Source of the DNA: Chloroflexota bacterium
Lineage (GTDB): Bacteria > Chloroflexota > Dehalococcoidia > Lucifugimonadales > UBA3495
Assembly: GCA_028874675.1 (NCBI GenBank)
Contig: JAPPJA010000386.1
Coordinates: forward strand, 1-6,351
Direction: 5' to 3'
DNA: 6,351 nt
Shown here: in pieces, positions 1-6,074 of the stretch
Layout: every line of letters starts with the position of its first letter
Numbering within the stretch: the first letter of the stretch is position 1
The notes under the pieces: model-generated
The model's input: the letters and a program-made list of their open reading frames with translations, nothing else
Told to the model about the DNA's origin: nothing
Databases searched by the model: none
Program-made: the position numbers and the translations under genes

Positions 1-405
1 GTCTCCACCGAAGCCATCAGCTACGAACTGGAGCACGTCCAGTTCTCCAGCGGCGACCACGACATACCGACCGCGACGGTGCGATTGGTTGATGCCAGCG
101 GCGACCTGGTTTCCGACGCCTCCACCGGCAACGGCCCGGTGGACGCAGTGTGCAAAGCTATAGACCGGGTGATTGGTTGCAACACCAAGCTGGTCGATTT
201 TAACGTCCAGTCCATAAGCGAGGGGCTGGATGCCATTGGTACGGTGACGATACGGATTGAGAGCAACGGCCGGACTTTCTTTGGCCGGGGCGCTTCAACG
301 GACATCATCGTTGCCAGCGCCAAGGCCTACCTCAGCGCGGTCAACCGCATGCTGGCCGCCGACGAGGAAGCGGCCCTGCCCGCCGTCGGCACCACCCCCG
401 ACTAG
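1..405 (+). CDS. leuA: 2-isopropylmalate synthase, C-terminal regulatory domain (5' partial)
   Basis: LeuA condenses acetyl-CoA with 2-oxoisovalerate in the first committed step of leucine synthesis in the cytoplasm. Only the last 134 residues are present; the catalytic TIM barrel lies left of the window. The frame is open from base 1 and ends at TAG 403-405. What is visible fits the LeuA allosteric dimerisation domain, which binds leucine for feedback inhibition: a strand ending in PTATVRL, then the signature GNGPVDAVCKAIDR, and near the end GRGASTDIIVASAKAYLSAVN. The GNGPVDA and STDII..SAKAY patterns are typical of LeuA. Citramalate synthase (CimA) shares this domain fold and cannot be strictly excluded without the catalytic part. 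The GTG at 79 is internal and not a start. A hairpin follows 26 bp after the stop, so this is probably the last gene of its transcript. Confidence 0.87.
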   Translation, partial: VSTEAISYELEHVQFSSGDHDIPTATVRLVDASGDLVSDASTGNGPVDAVCKAIDRVIGCNTKLVDFNVQSISEGLDAIGTVTIRIESNGRTFFGRGASTDIIVASAKAYLSAVNRMLAADEEAALPAVGTTPD

Positions 406-431
406 GCCGAAAGATCAATAGGGGAACAAGC

Positions 432-461
432 AGGGGGCGGGTGTTTTGGCACCCGCCCCCT
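432..461. terminator. Hairpin terminator between convergent leuA and nuclease genes
   Basis: A perfect 12-bp stem: AGGGGGCGGGTG (432-443) pairs with CACCCGCCCCCT (450-461) around the 6-nt loop TTTTGG. It lies between the leuA stop (405) and the stop of the convergent gene (506), so it can end transcription from both sides. The downstream T-run is weak on either strand (ATCTGTTTG on +), so intrinsic termination is inferred from stem strength and position. It resembles the hairpins at 1591-1613 and 4182-4204 and may belong to a repeat family. Confidence 0.7.
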
Positions 462-505
462 ATCTGTTTGTCCGTATTGTGGGTCCCATCCTGGACACCC
501 GACTC

Positions 506-1504
506 CTATACCAGCTTCATCTGAAATCCGGCGTTGTCTTTCGACCCTTTCTTGCCATCAAGATGAATCGCCGGGTAGCCGAGCGTCCTGAGGTGCGCGG
601 CCAAGTCCGGAAACCCGTTCACCGTATATACCTGCTTCGGGTTTACCTTTTTCACGTACTCCAACAGGTCGTTGAAGTCGGCATGGTCGCTGTAGGCCAG
701 GCTGGCATCGCTCCTCCTGCCCCAGCGTCGCCCGCCCCGGCCTGACGCCCACCCGGTCAGCTCCATGTATCTCTTTCCTAAGGCCAGGTTCATCTCCCGC
801 GACTTCCGAAATCCCGGCGGGCACACCAGCACCTGGCCTTCCGACCAGTGACCGTTCAGGCAGGAAAACTGCCCGGGGAAGGTGACACCTGCCTCCCGGT
901 AGGCCTCCGCAACCTGGAAGATGCTGTCCTCTACCACCAGCTCAAACCCCTGGGACAGCAGGTGGTGCATTATTTCCTGGGCCTTTCCCAGCCGCCATCC
1001 CTGCACCACCGGCCTTTCTCCCTTCGACAGCCACATCCGCAGCGTCTGGTACGCCGTTTCCAGCACCGTCTCCTTCGGCGGAAAAACATACTCCGGCTTG
1101 CCGTACGTAGCCTCTATAACCAGCGTGTCGCACTCCACTGGGACCAAGGGCTCATTGATTGGACTGGGCCTTGCTTTGAAGTCCCCGGTGTAAAGCAACC
1201 GCTCCCCGGTGGCCTTGCTGGTTATCAACGCCTGCGCTGAACCCAGGCAGTGGCCGGCCGGGTGCAGGGTGAGGATGTAATCCCCCCGGTCCAGGGGCTC
1301 TCCGTACTCCAGGGTGATGGGATTGGAACGCTTGAGGTAGTCGGCCAGCAGTAGCCTTGTATTGGGCGTCAGCACCGGCTCGGCGTGCCGGGCGGTATGG
1401 TCCGAGTGGGCGTGGGAGATAAGTCCGAATTCCCGCTTGCGCAGGGAATCAAGCCACAGGTCCAGTTCGGGGAGATACACTCCCCGCTCAAAGGTCACTT
1501 CCAT
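506..1504 (-). CDS. MBL-fold / beta-CASP exonuclease-like protein (ligase-associated exonuclease type)
   Basis: 332 residues. The N-terminal metallo-beta-lactamase core has the metal-binding HAHSDH at residues 31-36, HPAGHCLGS at 81-89 (ligand His85) and YTGDFK at 105-110 (ligand Asp108). The beta-CASP part follows: EATYG (acidic motif A, Glu131), an inserted helical region, then SDHADF at 272-277 (motif B, His274) and VNGFPD at 295-300 in the motif C position. This architecture is that of SNM1/CPSF73-like nucleases, and length and motif wording fit the bacterial group often encoded beside ATP-dependent DNA ligases, with a likely role in DNA end processing. No ligase gene is visible here. Motif C carries Asn296 where RNA-processing members have His, which leans toward a DNA substrate. 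The ATG at 1504 gives an N-terminus typical of the family. It has no Shine-Dalgarno but a -10-like box sits six bases upstream, suggesting a leaderless mRNA. Substrate is inferred. Confidence 0.85.
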   Translation of the reverse strand: MEVTFERGVYLPELDLWLDSLRKREFGLISHAHSDHTARHAEPVLTPNTRLLLADYLKRSNPITLEYGEPLDRGDYILTLHPAGHCLGSAQALITSKATGERLLYTGDFKARPSPINEPLVPVECDTLVIEATYGKPEYVFPPKETVLETAYQTLRMWLSKGERPVVQGWRLGKAQEIMHHLLSQGFELVVEDSIFQVAEAYREAGVTFPGQFSCLNGHWSEGQVLVCPPGFRKSREMNLALGKRYMELTGWASGRGGRRWGRRSDASLAYSDHADFNDLLEYVKKVNPKQVYTVNGFPDLAAHLRTLGYPAIHLDGKKGSKDNAGFQMKLV

Positions 1505-1510
1505 TGCAGT

Positions 1511-1516
1511 AATTTA
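1511..1516 (-). promoter_or_regulatory. Possible leaderless -10 box for the nuclease gene
   Basis: On the minus strand TAAATT (1516 down to 1511) is followed by ACTGCA and then the ATG at 1504. The TANNNT pattern six bases before the start codon, with no purine-rich ribosome site in the gap, is the arrangement of leaderless promoters in which the A of ATG is +1. A -35 is poor (TTGTAC at 1541-1536, 19-bp spacer). Confidence 0.4.
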
Positions 1517-1590
1517 CCACAGGGTAGGTTGCGGGGTACAAACCGGCTCTTGGCAAGCAGGGTTGCGATTGAGATGGTCCATGGCAGGCA

Positions 1591-1613
1591 GGGGCGGGTT
1601 TGAAACCCGTCCT
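1591..1613 (+). repeat. Palindromic hairpin repeat (GGGGCGGGTT type)
   Basis: GGGGCGGGTT (1591-1600) pairs with AACCCGTCCT (1604-1613) around the loop TGA: 10 pairs on the plus-strand RNA, two of them G-U. It sits between two divergent starts, where neither gene needs a terminator. Its left arm AGGGGCGGG is the same as in the hairpin at 4182-4204 and almost the same as at 432-461. I read it as a copy of a dispersed palindromic repeat. Confidence 0.5.
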
Positions 1614-1763
1614 GGGTGCACTTCGACCCTTCTGCCTGTGCGGCAACACCCGCGTTGGAGCACTATCGTCGGCAACCTGAGGGCGGCACGGTTCTCCGCA
1701 ACCAGCTCCGGTGCAATATATGCGTAAACTGTAATGCGACTGCCCGGTACCGCCCGCTTCCGT

Positions 1764-1792
1764 TTGACACCCATTAGCCCATTGCCTAGACT
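1764..1792 (+). promoter_or_regulatory. Sigma-70-type promoter for the molybdopterin-binding subunit gene
   Basis: A perfect -35 box TTGACA (1764-1769) is separated by exactly 17 bp from TAGACT (1787-1792), which matches 4 of 6 positions of TATAAT including both outer T bases and the second A. Start of transcription would be near 1799, giving a leader of about 60 nt. Confidence 0.65.
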
Positions 1793-1826
1793 AGGGCCAA
1801 TTTACTCCCCCGAATCTGACCACCCT

Positions 1827-1834
1827 TGACGTCA
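1827..1834. promoter_or_regulatory. Possible operator: 8-bp palindrome in the leader
   Basis: TGACGTCA is a perfect 8-bp palindrome roughly 30 bp downstream of the predicted start of transcription and 13 bp before the Shine-Dalgarno. A repressor could bind here. An 8-bp palindrome can easily occur by chance. Confidence 0.2.
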
Positions 1835-1847
1835 CTCACCACCGTTG

Positions 1848-1854
1848 AAGGAGG
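1848..1854 (+). promoter_or_regulatory. Strong Shine-Dalgarno fixing the start at 1861
   Basis: AAGGAGG lies six bases before ATG 1861. This near-perfect site decides the start of the following gene. Confidence 0.85.
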
Positions 1855-1860
1855 CTTTCA

Positions 1861-4149
1861 ATGACGACCACTGCGTCTAACAACTACAACGTTGTAGGGA
1901 CCCGCCCCGCGCGACACGACGGATACGACAAGGTTACGGGCGCCGCCCGCTTTGGCGCCGACCTGAACCTGCCCAACATGCTCCACGGCAAAGTCCTGCG
2001 CAGCCCCCACGCCCACGCCCGAATCCGCAGCATTGACACCAGCAAGGCCGAGGCATTGGCCGGCGTAATTGCCGTAGCCACTGCCAAAGACTTTGATATC
2101 GTCCAGCAGCGGCCCACTATCGACTACGAAAACGCCAACCAGAATCCCCGAATCATAGCTGAGAATATCCTGGCGGACCGAAAGGTCCTTTACCGGGGGC
2201 ACGCTGTAGCCGCGGTTGCCGCCACCAGCCCTCACGTAGCCGAGGAAGCCCTGGCCTTGATAGATGTGGACTATGAGGTCCTTCCGGTGGTGCTCGACCT
2301 GCACGATGCCCTCAAGGAAGACGCCCCCCTGCTGCACGACGATATGACCACCCGTTTCCGGGTTGAGCGGTTCGGTCCCGGGGATGACACCGGGGAACGC
2401 AGCAACATTGCCGGGCACCTGCAGCACAAGCTGGGCGACGTGGATAAGGGGTTCGCCGAGGCCGACGTCATCATCGAGCGCGAATATGAAACCCAGACGG
2501 TCCACCAGGGATACATTGAGCCCCACGTGGCCACTTCTCACTGGTCCACCGACGGGCGTTTGACGGTCTGGACCAGCACCCAGGGCGCCTTTGCCGTTCG
2601 GGCCACCACTGCTGCCATCCTGGGCATGCCGGAGTCCATGGTCAAGGTCATCCCCATGGAAATCGGCGGCGGGTTTGGCGCCAAGGGCGTAACCTATCTG
2701 GCCCCGGTAACCGCTGTCCTGGCCAGGAAGGCGGGCCGTCCCGTCAAGATCGCCATGAGTCGCAAGGAAGTCTTCGAGGGCAGCGGTCCCGCCTCCGCCA
2801 CATTTATGCGCGTTAAGATCGGCGCCAGGCGCGATGGCAAGATCACCGCGGGTCAGGTGTATATGGTTTACGAGGCCGGAGCTTTTCCCGGCGCCCCCGT
2901 CGGCGGCGGGGCCATTACCGGATTCGGCTCCTACAACATTGAGAACGTCCTGGTGGACGGTTACGACGTGGTCTGCAACAAGCAGAAGGCCCAGTCCTAC
3001 CGGGCGCCGGGTCAGCCCCAGGCCAACTTCACTGTGGAATGCGCCATGGACGAACTGGCCGAAGAGTTGGGTATTGATCCGGTGGACCTGCGCCTGAGAA
3101 ACGCCGTCAATGAGGGAGACCGGATGCCCAATGGCGTCCCCCATTCCGTTTTTGGCTGCGTGGAGCTGGAAGAGGCCATGAAGAACCACCCCCACTACTC
3201 CGCTCCCCTGGGCGGACCCAACCGTGGCCGGGGTGTGGCGGTGGCCTTCCGTGCCCAGGGCGGCCAGACCTCATCGGCAACCATCAATGTAAACAGCAAT
3301 GGCACCATTAACCTCATAACCGGCTCCGTGGATATCGGCGGCACCCGTACCGCCATCGCCATGCAGGCCGCCGAGGTCCTGGGCATCGCCTCCGAGGATG
3401 TCTTCCCCTCGGTCGGGGATACGGACAGCGTGGGTTACACCGCCAACACGGGAGGCAGCCGCACCGCCTTTGACACCGGCCTGGCAGCCATTGCCGCCGC
3501 TGAGGAAGTCAAGGACAAGATGAAGCATCGTGCTGCGCTGCTCTGGGAGGTAGAGGATGAGGACGTGGACTTTCAGGACGGTTCCTTTGTCTGTACCAGG
3601 ACAGAGGACCGCCTTACCTTCAAGGAACTGGCCGGCCGCCTGATGCGAACCGGCGGCCCGGTGACGGCATCAACGTCCGCCGCATCCACCGGGGTCGGTC
3701 CCATTTTCGCCGGCAACATCGTGGACGTGGAAGTGGACCCGGACACGGGCAAAGTGGACATTGTCCGGTTTACCGCTTTTCTGGACGCCGGCCAGGCGGT
3801 GCATCCCAGCTTCGTGGAGGGCCAGATCCAGGGCGCTACTGTGCAGGGCATCGGCTGGGCCCTAAACGAGGAGTATTTCTACACTCCCGACGGGACAATG
3901 GCTAATTCCAGCTTCCTGGACTACCGCATGCCCACCACGCTGGACCTGCCCATGATTGACGCGGTGATCATCGAGGTGCCCAACCCCCGCCATCCCTTTG
4001 GCCTGCGCGGAGTGGGGGAAGGTCCCATAATTCCTCCCCTGGCTGCTGTAGCCAACGCCGTGTACCACGCCACCGGCGCCCGGGTCCGCAAGCTTCCCAT
4101 CACCCCCGGGGCGGTTCTGGAAGCAATGGAGGAAAAGGAACAGGGATAG
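1861..4149 (+). CDS. Xanthine dehydrogenase/aldehyde oxidase family, molybdopterin-binding large subunit
   Basis: 762 residues, normal for the catalytic subunit of three-part molybdenum hydroxylases, which hydroxylate purines, aldehydes, aromatics or CO. The N-terminal domain begins with the family pattern GTRPARHDGYDKVTGAARF (residues 13-31) and LHGKVLRSPHAHARI (41-55). The cofactor-binding part has VHQGYIEPH (214-222), GGGFGAKG (269-276), the active-site loop SYRAPGQPQ (379-387), GGTRT (493-497), GSRTAFDTG (532-540) and the C-terminal GLRGVGEGP, with Glu720 as the expected catalytic base. The loop lacks the Cys of form I CO dehydrogenase (AYRCSFR), so CO oxidation is unlikely; substrate unknown. 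No iron-sulfur or FAD subunit gene adjoins it: upstream is a divergent gene and downstream a hairpin and a convergent gene, so it appears monocistronic. Start is set by AAGGAGG. No signal peptide is seen; probably cytoplasmic. Confidence 0.92.
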   Translation: MTTTASNNYNVVGTRPARHDGYDKVTGAARFGADLNLPNMLHGKVLRSPHAHARIRSIDTSKAEALAGVIAVATAKDFDIVQQRPTIDYENANQNPRIIAENILADRKVLYRGHAVAAVAATSPHVAEEALALIDVDYEVLPVVLDLHDALKEDAPLLHDDMTTRFRVERFGPGDDTGERSNIAGHLQHKLGDVDKGFAEADVIIEREYETQTVHQGYIEPHVATSHWSTDGRLTVWTSTQGAFAVRATTAAILGMPESMVKVIPMEIGGGFGAKGVTYLAPVTAVLARKAGRPVKIAMSRKEVFEGSGPASATFMRVKIGARRDGKITAGQVYMVYEAGAFPGAPVGGGAITGFGSYNIENVLVDGYDVVCNKQKAQSYRAPGQPQANFTVECAMDELAEELGIDPVDLRLRNAVNEGDRMPNGVPHSVFGCVELEEAMKNHPHYSAPLGGPNRGRGVAVAFRAQGGQTSSATINVNSNGTINLITGSVDIGGTRTAIAMQAAEVLGIASEDVFPSVGDTDSVGYTANTGGSRTAFDTGLAAIAAAEEVKDKMKHRAALLWEVEDEDVDFQDGSFVCTRTEDRLTFKELAGRLMRTGGPVTASTSAASTGVGPIFAGNIVDVEVDPDTGKVDIVRFTAFLDAGQAVHPSFVEGQIQGATVQGIGWALNEEYFYTPDGTMANSSFLDYRMPTTLDLPMIDAVIIEVPNPRHPFGLRGVGEGPIIPPLAAVANAVYHATGARVRKLPITPGAVLEAMEEKEQG

Positions 4150-4181
4150 CCGGCGGCTGCGGCTGCACTGGATAAACGCAA

Positions 4182-4204
4182 GGGGCGGGATTGCATCCCG
4201 CCCC
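4182..4204. terminator. Bidirectional hairpin terminator between convergent units
   Basis: GGGGCGGGAT (4182-4191) pairs perfectly with ATCCCGCCCC (4195-4204) around the 3-nt loop TGC. It lies 32 bp after the stop of the molybdenum subunit and 49 bp beyond the stop of the convergent hydrolase (4254). Downstream runs are modestly T-rich: GTTCTTGTTG on the plus strand, TTGCGTTTATC on the minus strand. Its sequence echoes the hairpins at 432-461 and 1591-1613. Confidence 0.7.
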
Positions 4205-4253
4205 AGTTCTTGTTGCAGTTCCTGTAACCTGAAAAACCCACCGGGAAGCGGGC

Positions 4254-5147
4254 CTATGCCACGGCCGCCGGTTCCATTGCCTCCACCCTGGCGATGAACT
4301 CCAGCAGCTGGGCGGCGTAGAACGTGGCCTTCATATGGTAGCGATTGGTGGCGGCTATGCCGGGGAAGGTATGGTCGTGCTGCCCCACAATGTCCCACTC
4401 CTCATGCGTCCATGCCGACGGCCTGAGTTCCGAGCTGGGTATCAACCGGTGCGCCGCCTCGGCAGCGGAAACGTGGTGTACCTCGTCCGGCGTGTTGCCT
4501 TCAAACATCAGCACCGGGCACTGGATGGACTTCAACTGCTCTTCCGTCAGGTCGCTGACCGGATTGGGAACGGAGTAAGAATCCTGCCAGCGGCTCATAA
4601 CCGAGATAAACTCGGCCGGGTCCATGGCCAGCAGTTTCGCCTCATTGGCCGGGTTGTCCACTATTCGCTGGGCAAAATACTCGGTTTCCGCCACGGCCTT
4701 CATCCCGCCCGACCTGGCGGCATCAATAAACTGGCCGTAGTAGTTTGGCGAGGTGGCTGCGGCGCTGTTGGGCCCTCCGCTCACTTCCCAGATGAACACC
4801 CCCTTGACCACTTCCGGACGCCGCACCGTCATGGTGAGGCTGGTGCGAGATCCGGCCGAGCCACCCACGGCATAGGCCGGGGCCGCGTCCAGTTGCAGCA
4901 GCAAATCAGCCATCTCTTCGCCCCAGTGGTGCTGTTCTGAAAGCTCGCCGCCAATGACTATGTCCGACTTACCGCAGTTGCGGCGGTCGTGCAGGATTAC
5001 CCGGCACTGCGCGGAAAGCAGGGCCGCGACGGGTCGGAGACCATGGGTGTCATTCCTCCCGCCGGGCGTGAGGATAACCGTTGGCCCGGTCTTCGGTCCG
5101 TGGTCTTCGTAGTACAGGTTCACTCCGTTCACGTTGGCGTATGGCAT
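4254..5147 (-). CDS. Alpha/beta hydrolase
   Basis: 297 residues, the normal size for this fold. The start is a typical alpha/beta-hydrolase opening (NVNGVNLYYEDHG, residues 5-17), then the oxyanion-hole strand and loop VILTPGGRNDTHG (24-36), HDRRNCGKSD (53-62) and the nucleophile elbow GGSAG (95-99, Ser97). The likely acid is Asp221 in EGNTPDEVHH, and a C-terminal His (His257 or His259 in GQHDHT) would complete the triad; the exact His is uncertain. No signal peptide or membrane segment is seen, so it is probably cytoplasmic. Substrate is unknown; esterase, C-C hydrolase or haloperoxidase-like roles are all possible. GGAGGA (minus strand, 5158-5153) precedes ATG by five bases. It starts 34 bp after the nitroreductase stop and is probably co-transcribed as the second gene of that unit. 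Confidence 0.88.
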   Translation of the reverse strand: MPYANVNGVNLYYEDHGPKTGPTVILTPGGRNDTHGLRPVAALLSAQCRVILHDRRNCGKSDIVIGGELSEQHHWGEEMADLLLQLDAAPAYAVGGSAGSRTSLTMTVRRPEVVKGVFIWEVSGGPNSAAATSPNYYGQFIDAARSGGMKAVAETEYFAQRIVDNPANEAKLLAMDPAEFISVMSRWQDSYSVPNPVSDLTEEQLKSIQCPVLMFEGNTPDEVHHVSAAEAAHRLIPSSELRPSAWTHEEWDIVGQHDHTFPGIAATNRYHMKATFYAAQLLEFIARVEAMEPAAVA

Positions 5148-5181
5148 CTCACTCCTCCAGTCAAAACCTTGGAACCAACTC

Positions 5182-5709
5182 TCAGGCCGCTTCGTAAGGC
5201 GTGCCGAAACGGTTGCGGTGAGCGATTTCGGACATGGGCTTGCGGGGAACGCTGGCGCGCCCCGAGGGGAGTCCTGTCCGGTATCCGTAGGGCATTAGCG
5301 TTATCAGGTGGTGGTCCTCCGGAATGCCCAGGATCTCCTTGACACCCACCTGCTGTTCTTCAATGCGGACGCCGACAAAGCAGGTGCCCAGTCCCTCCTC
5401 CCATGCCACCAGTTCCATTTGTTGCAGGGCTCGGCCGGCGTCCAGCTGGGGCCTGGGGGCATCCGGGACCATCACGATGGCTATGACCAGGGGCGCGTCG
5501 GCAATGAACGGTCCCTGGGTGGCCACTTCCGCCAGCCTGGCGATGGTATCCGGATCGGTCACAACCACGAAGTGCCAGGGCTGCGAATTGCTGGAACTGG
5601 GCGACCACCGCCCGGCGCGCAGAATCTTCATTATTACCGATTCGGCGACCGGGTCAGGCTTGTACTGGCGCACTGTGCGGCGGGTCCGAATGGCCTCATA
5701 AACTTCCAT
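5182..5709 (-). CDS. Nitroreductase family FMN-dependent oxidoreductase
   Basis: 175 residues. Members of this family bind FMN, usually as dimers, and use NAD(P)H to reduce nitro groups, quinones or other acceptors. The FMN-contacting N-terminal pattern is clear: AIRTRRTVRQYKPDP (residues 6-20), then the phosphate- and ring-binding WSPSSSNSQPWHFVVV (35-50), and later the GLGTCFVGV segment (106-114) that lies near the flavin in relatives. The C-terminus ends with a basic stretch, RNRFGTPYEAA. The frame stays open 61 codons further upstream, but AGGAGG five bases before the ATG at 5709 and the family's usual N-terminus fix this start. First gene of a two-gene unit with the alpha/beta hydrolase and divergent from the selenocysteine-type peroxiredoxin. 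The physiological substrate cannot be told from sequence. Confidence 0.92.
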   Translation of the reverse strand: MEVYEAIRTRRTVRQYKPDPVAESVIMKILRAGRWSPSSSNSQPWHFVVVTDPDTIARLAEVATQGPFIADAPLVIAIVMVPDAPRPQLDAGRALQQMELVAWEEGLGTCFVGVRIEEQQVGVKEILGIPEDHHLITLMPYGYRTGLPSGRASVPRKPMSEIAHRNRFGTPYEAA

Positions 5710-5714
5710 GCTTG

Positions 5715-5720
5715 CCTCCT
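5715..5720 (-). promoter_or_regulatory. Shine-Dalgarno that decides the nitroreductase start
   Basis: AGGAGG on the minus strand stands five bases (CAAGC) before ATG 5709. It rules out the longer 236-codon frame starting at 5892, whose extra 61 residues match nothing in the family. Confidence 0.8.
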
Positions 5721-5723
5721 GGG

Positions 5724-5737
5724 CTGACGGTCTCGCT
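5724..5737. repeat. Direct repeat copy 1 (CTGACGGTCTCGCT), candidate operator
   Basis: It shares the exact 11-mer ACGGTCTCGCT with copy 2 at 5966-5980, and CTGA precedes both with one inserted A in copy 2. This copy lies in the predicted leader of the nitroreductase mRNA, just after its candidate transcription start. Confidence 0.4.
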
Positions 5738-5751
5738 TGGGTTTGGACTGC

Positions 5752-5757
5752 ATTATG
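5752..5757 (-). promoter_or_regulatory. Candidate -10 box for the nitroreductase-hydrolase unit
   Basis: CATAAT on the minus strand (5757 down to 5752) matches 5 of 6 positions of TATAAT and would start transcription near 5745, about 36 nt before the ATG. No good -35 box is seen at the normal distance (TACCCA at 5780-5775). Confidence 0.35.
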
Positions 5758-5863
5758 GCACGTAGTCGCCGCAATGGGTAGCGACCGCGGCGAAAGGCAA
5801 CAGTTCAAAGTTGCAGGGATTTCCGTGCCGCACTGCCCCGTCATATGGGCGAGGGCCTGTTTT

Positions 5864-5930
5864 CGGGGGCGCCCTGGCTGCGCTTGACCCATTTGCGCCG
5901 GTAGCCCTGCCGGATTCCGGGCGACCCCCG
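5864..5930. repeat. Imperfect inverted repeat, possible structured RNA or attenuator
   Basis: CGGGGGCGCCC (5864-5874) can pair with GGGCG-A-CCCCCG (5919-5930): 11 pairs with one bulged A, enclosing 44 nt. It has no T-loop, SRP or RNase P signature and no U-tract. In this GC-rich sequence it could be chance. Confidence 0.2.
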
Positions 5931-5965
5931 AGTGACCCCTGCCGAGCCTCCGCGACTCATAAACT

Positions 5966-5980
5966 CTGAACGGTCTCGCT
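5966..5980. repeat. Direct repeat copy 2 (CTGAACGGTCTCGCT), candidate operator
   Basis: Same orientation as copy 1 and identical over 11 bases (5970-5980). It lies upstream of the peroxiredoxin promoter, ending 36 bp before the TATAAT box. The core GGTCTC also appears inverted (GAGACC, 6041-6046) in the predicted peroxiredoxin leader. Confidence 0.4.
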
Positions 5981-5992
5981 GTTTAATGGACA

Positions 5993-6022
5993 TTCCACTG
6001 CAAGGTTTGCATAGAGTATAAT
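5993..6022 (+). promoter_or_regulatory. Promoter for the peroxiredoxin gene
   Basis: A perfect TATAAT at 6017-6022 would start transcription near 6029, leaving a leader of about 45 nt. The best -35 candidate, TTCCAC (5993-5998, 18-bp spacer), is weak, which would fit a promoter that needs an activator. Confidence 0.5.
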
Positions 6023-6064
6023 CGGGTTGGTTTCCACTTTGAGACCATGCCATACCACAAGACA

Positions 6065-6071
6065 GAGGTGA
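6065..6071 (+). promoter_or_regulatory. Shine-Dalgarno for the peroxiredoxin gene
   Basis: GAGGTGA matches seven bases of the anti-Shine-Dalgarno complement and lies just before ATG 6075. It selects this start over the out-of-frame ATG at 6047. Confidence 0.65.
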
Positions 6072-6074
6072 AAA

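Larger units (their letters stand above)
1505..1860. other. Divergent control region between nuclease and molybdenum-enzyme genes
   Basis: No convincing gene lies in these 356 bp. Open frames crossing it (for example an 86-codon minus-strand one at 1514-1774) have no ribosome site, no recognisable domain and read through the hairpin repeat, so they look spurious. The region holds the possible leaderless promoter of the nuclease (1511-1516), a hairpin repeat (1591-1613), the rightward promoter (1764-1792), an 8-bp palindrome (1827-1834) and the Shine-Dalgarno at 1848-1854. Nothing recognisable is seen in 1620-1760 beyond scattered AT-rich bits around 1714-1735. Confidence 0.6.
5710..6074. other. 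Divergent control region between nitroreductase and peroxiredoxin genes
   Basis: 365 bp without a supported gene. It contains the Shine-Dalgarno and a candidate -10 for the leftward unit, two near-identical direct repeats (5724-5737, 5966-5980), an imperfect inverted repeat (5864-5930), and a TATAAT box plus ribosome site for the rightward gene. A minus-strand frame at 5841-6188 ends in a basic 39-codon tail after an internal ATG (near 5957), but it has no ribosome site and no known domain. No tRNA or other known RNA was recognised. Confidence 0.55.

Noticed and set aside
1514..1774. 86-codon minus-strand frame in the divergent control region
   Set aside because: It crosses the hairpin repeat and the predicted rightward promoter, lacks a ribosome site and shows no domain.
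1858..3195. 445-codon open frame on the minus strand opposite the molybdenum subunit gene
   Set aside because: It is antisense to a clearly homologous gene, has no ribosome site or recognisable domain, and is the kind of long shadow frame that high-GC third positions produce.
1861..4149. Aerobic CO dehydrogenase large subunit (coxL)
   Set aside because: The active-site loop lacks the AYRCSFR motif with its Cys, and coxS and coxM are not adjacent.
5710..5892. 61-codon upstream extension of the nitroreductase
   Set aside because: AGGAGG directly before ATG 5709 and the family's normal N-terminus fix the shorter start; the extension matches nothing.
5864..5930. tRNA (including tRNA-Sec) in the structured stretch upstream of the peroxiredoxin
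   Set aside because: No T-loop (GGTTCGA-type) sequence, no proper D arm and no plausible anticodon stem on either strand.
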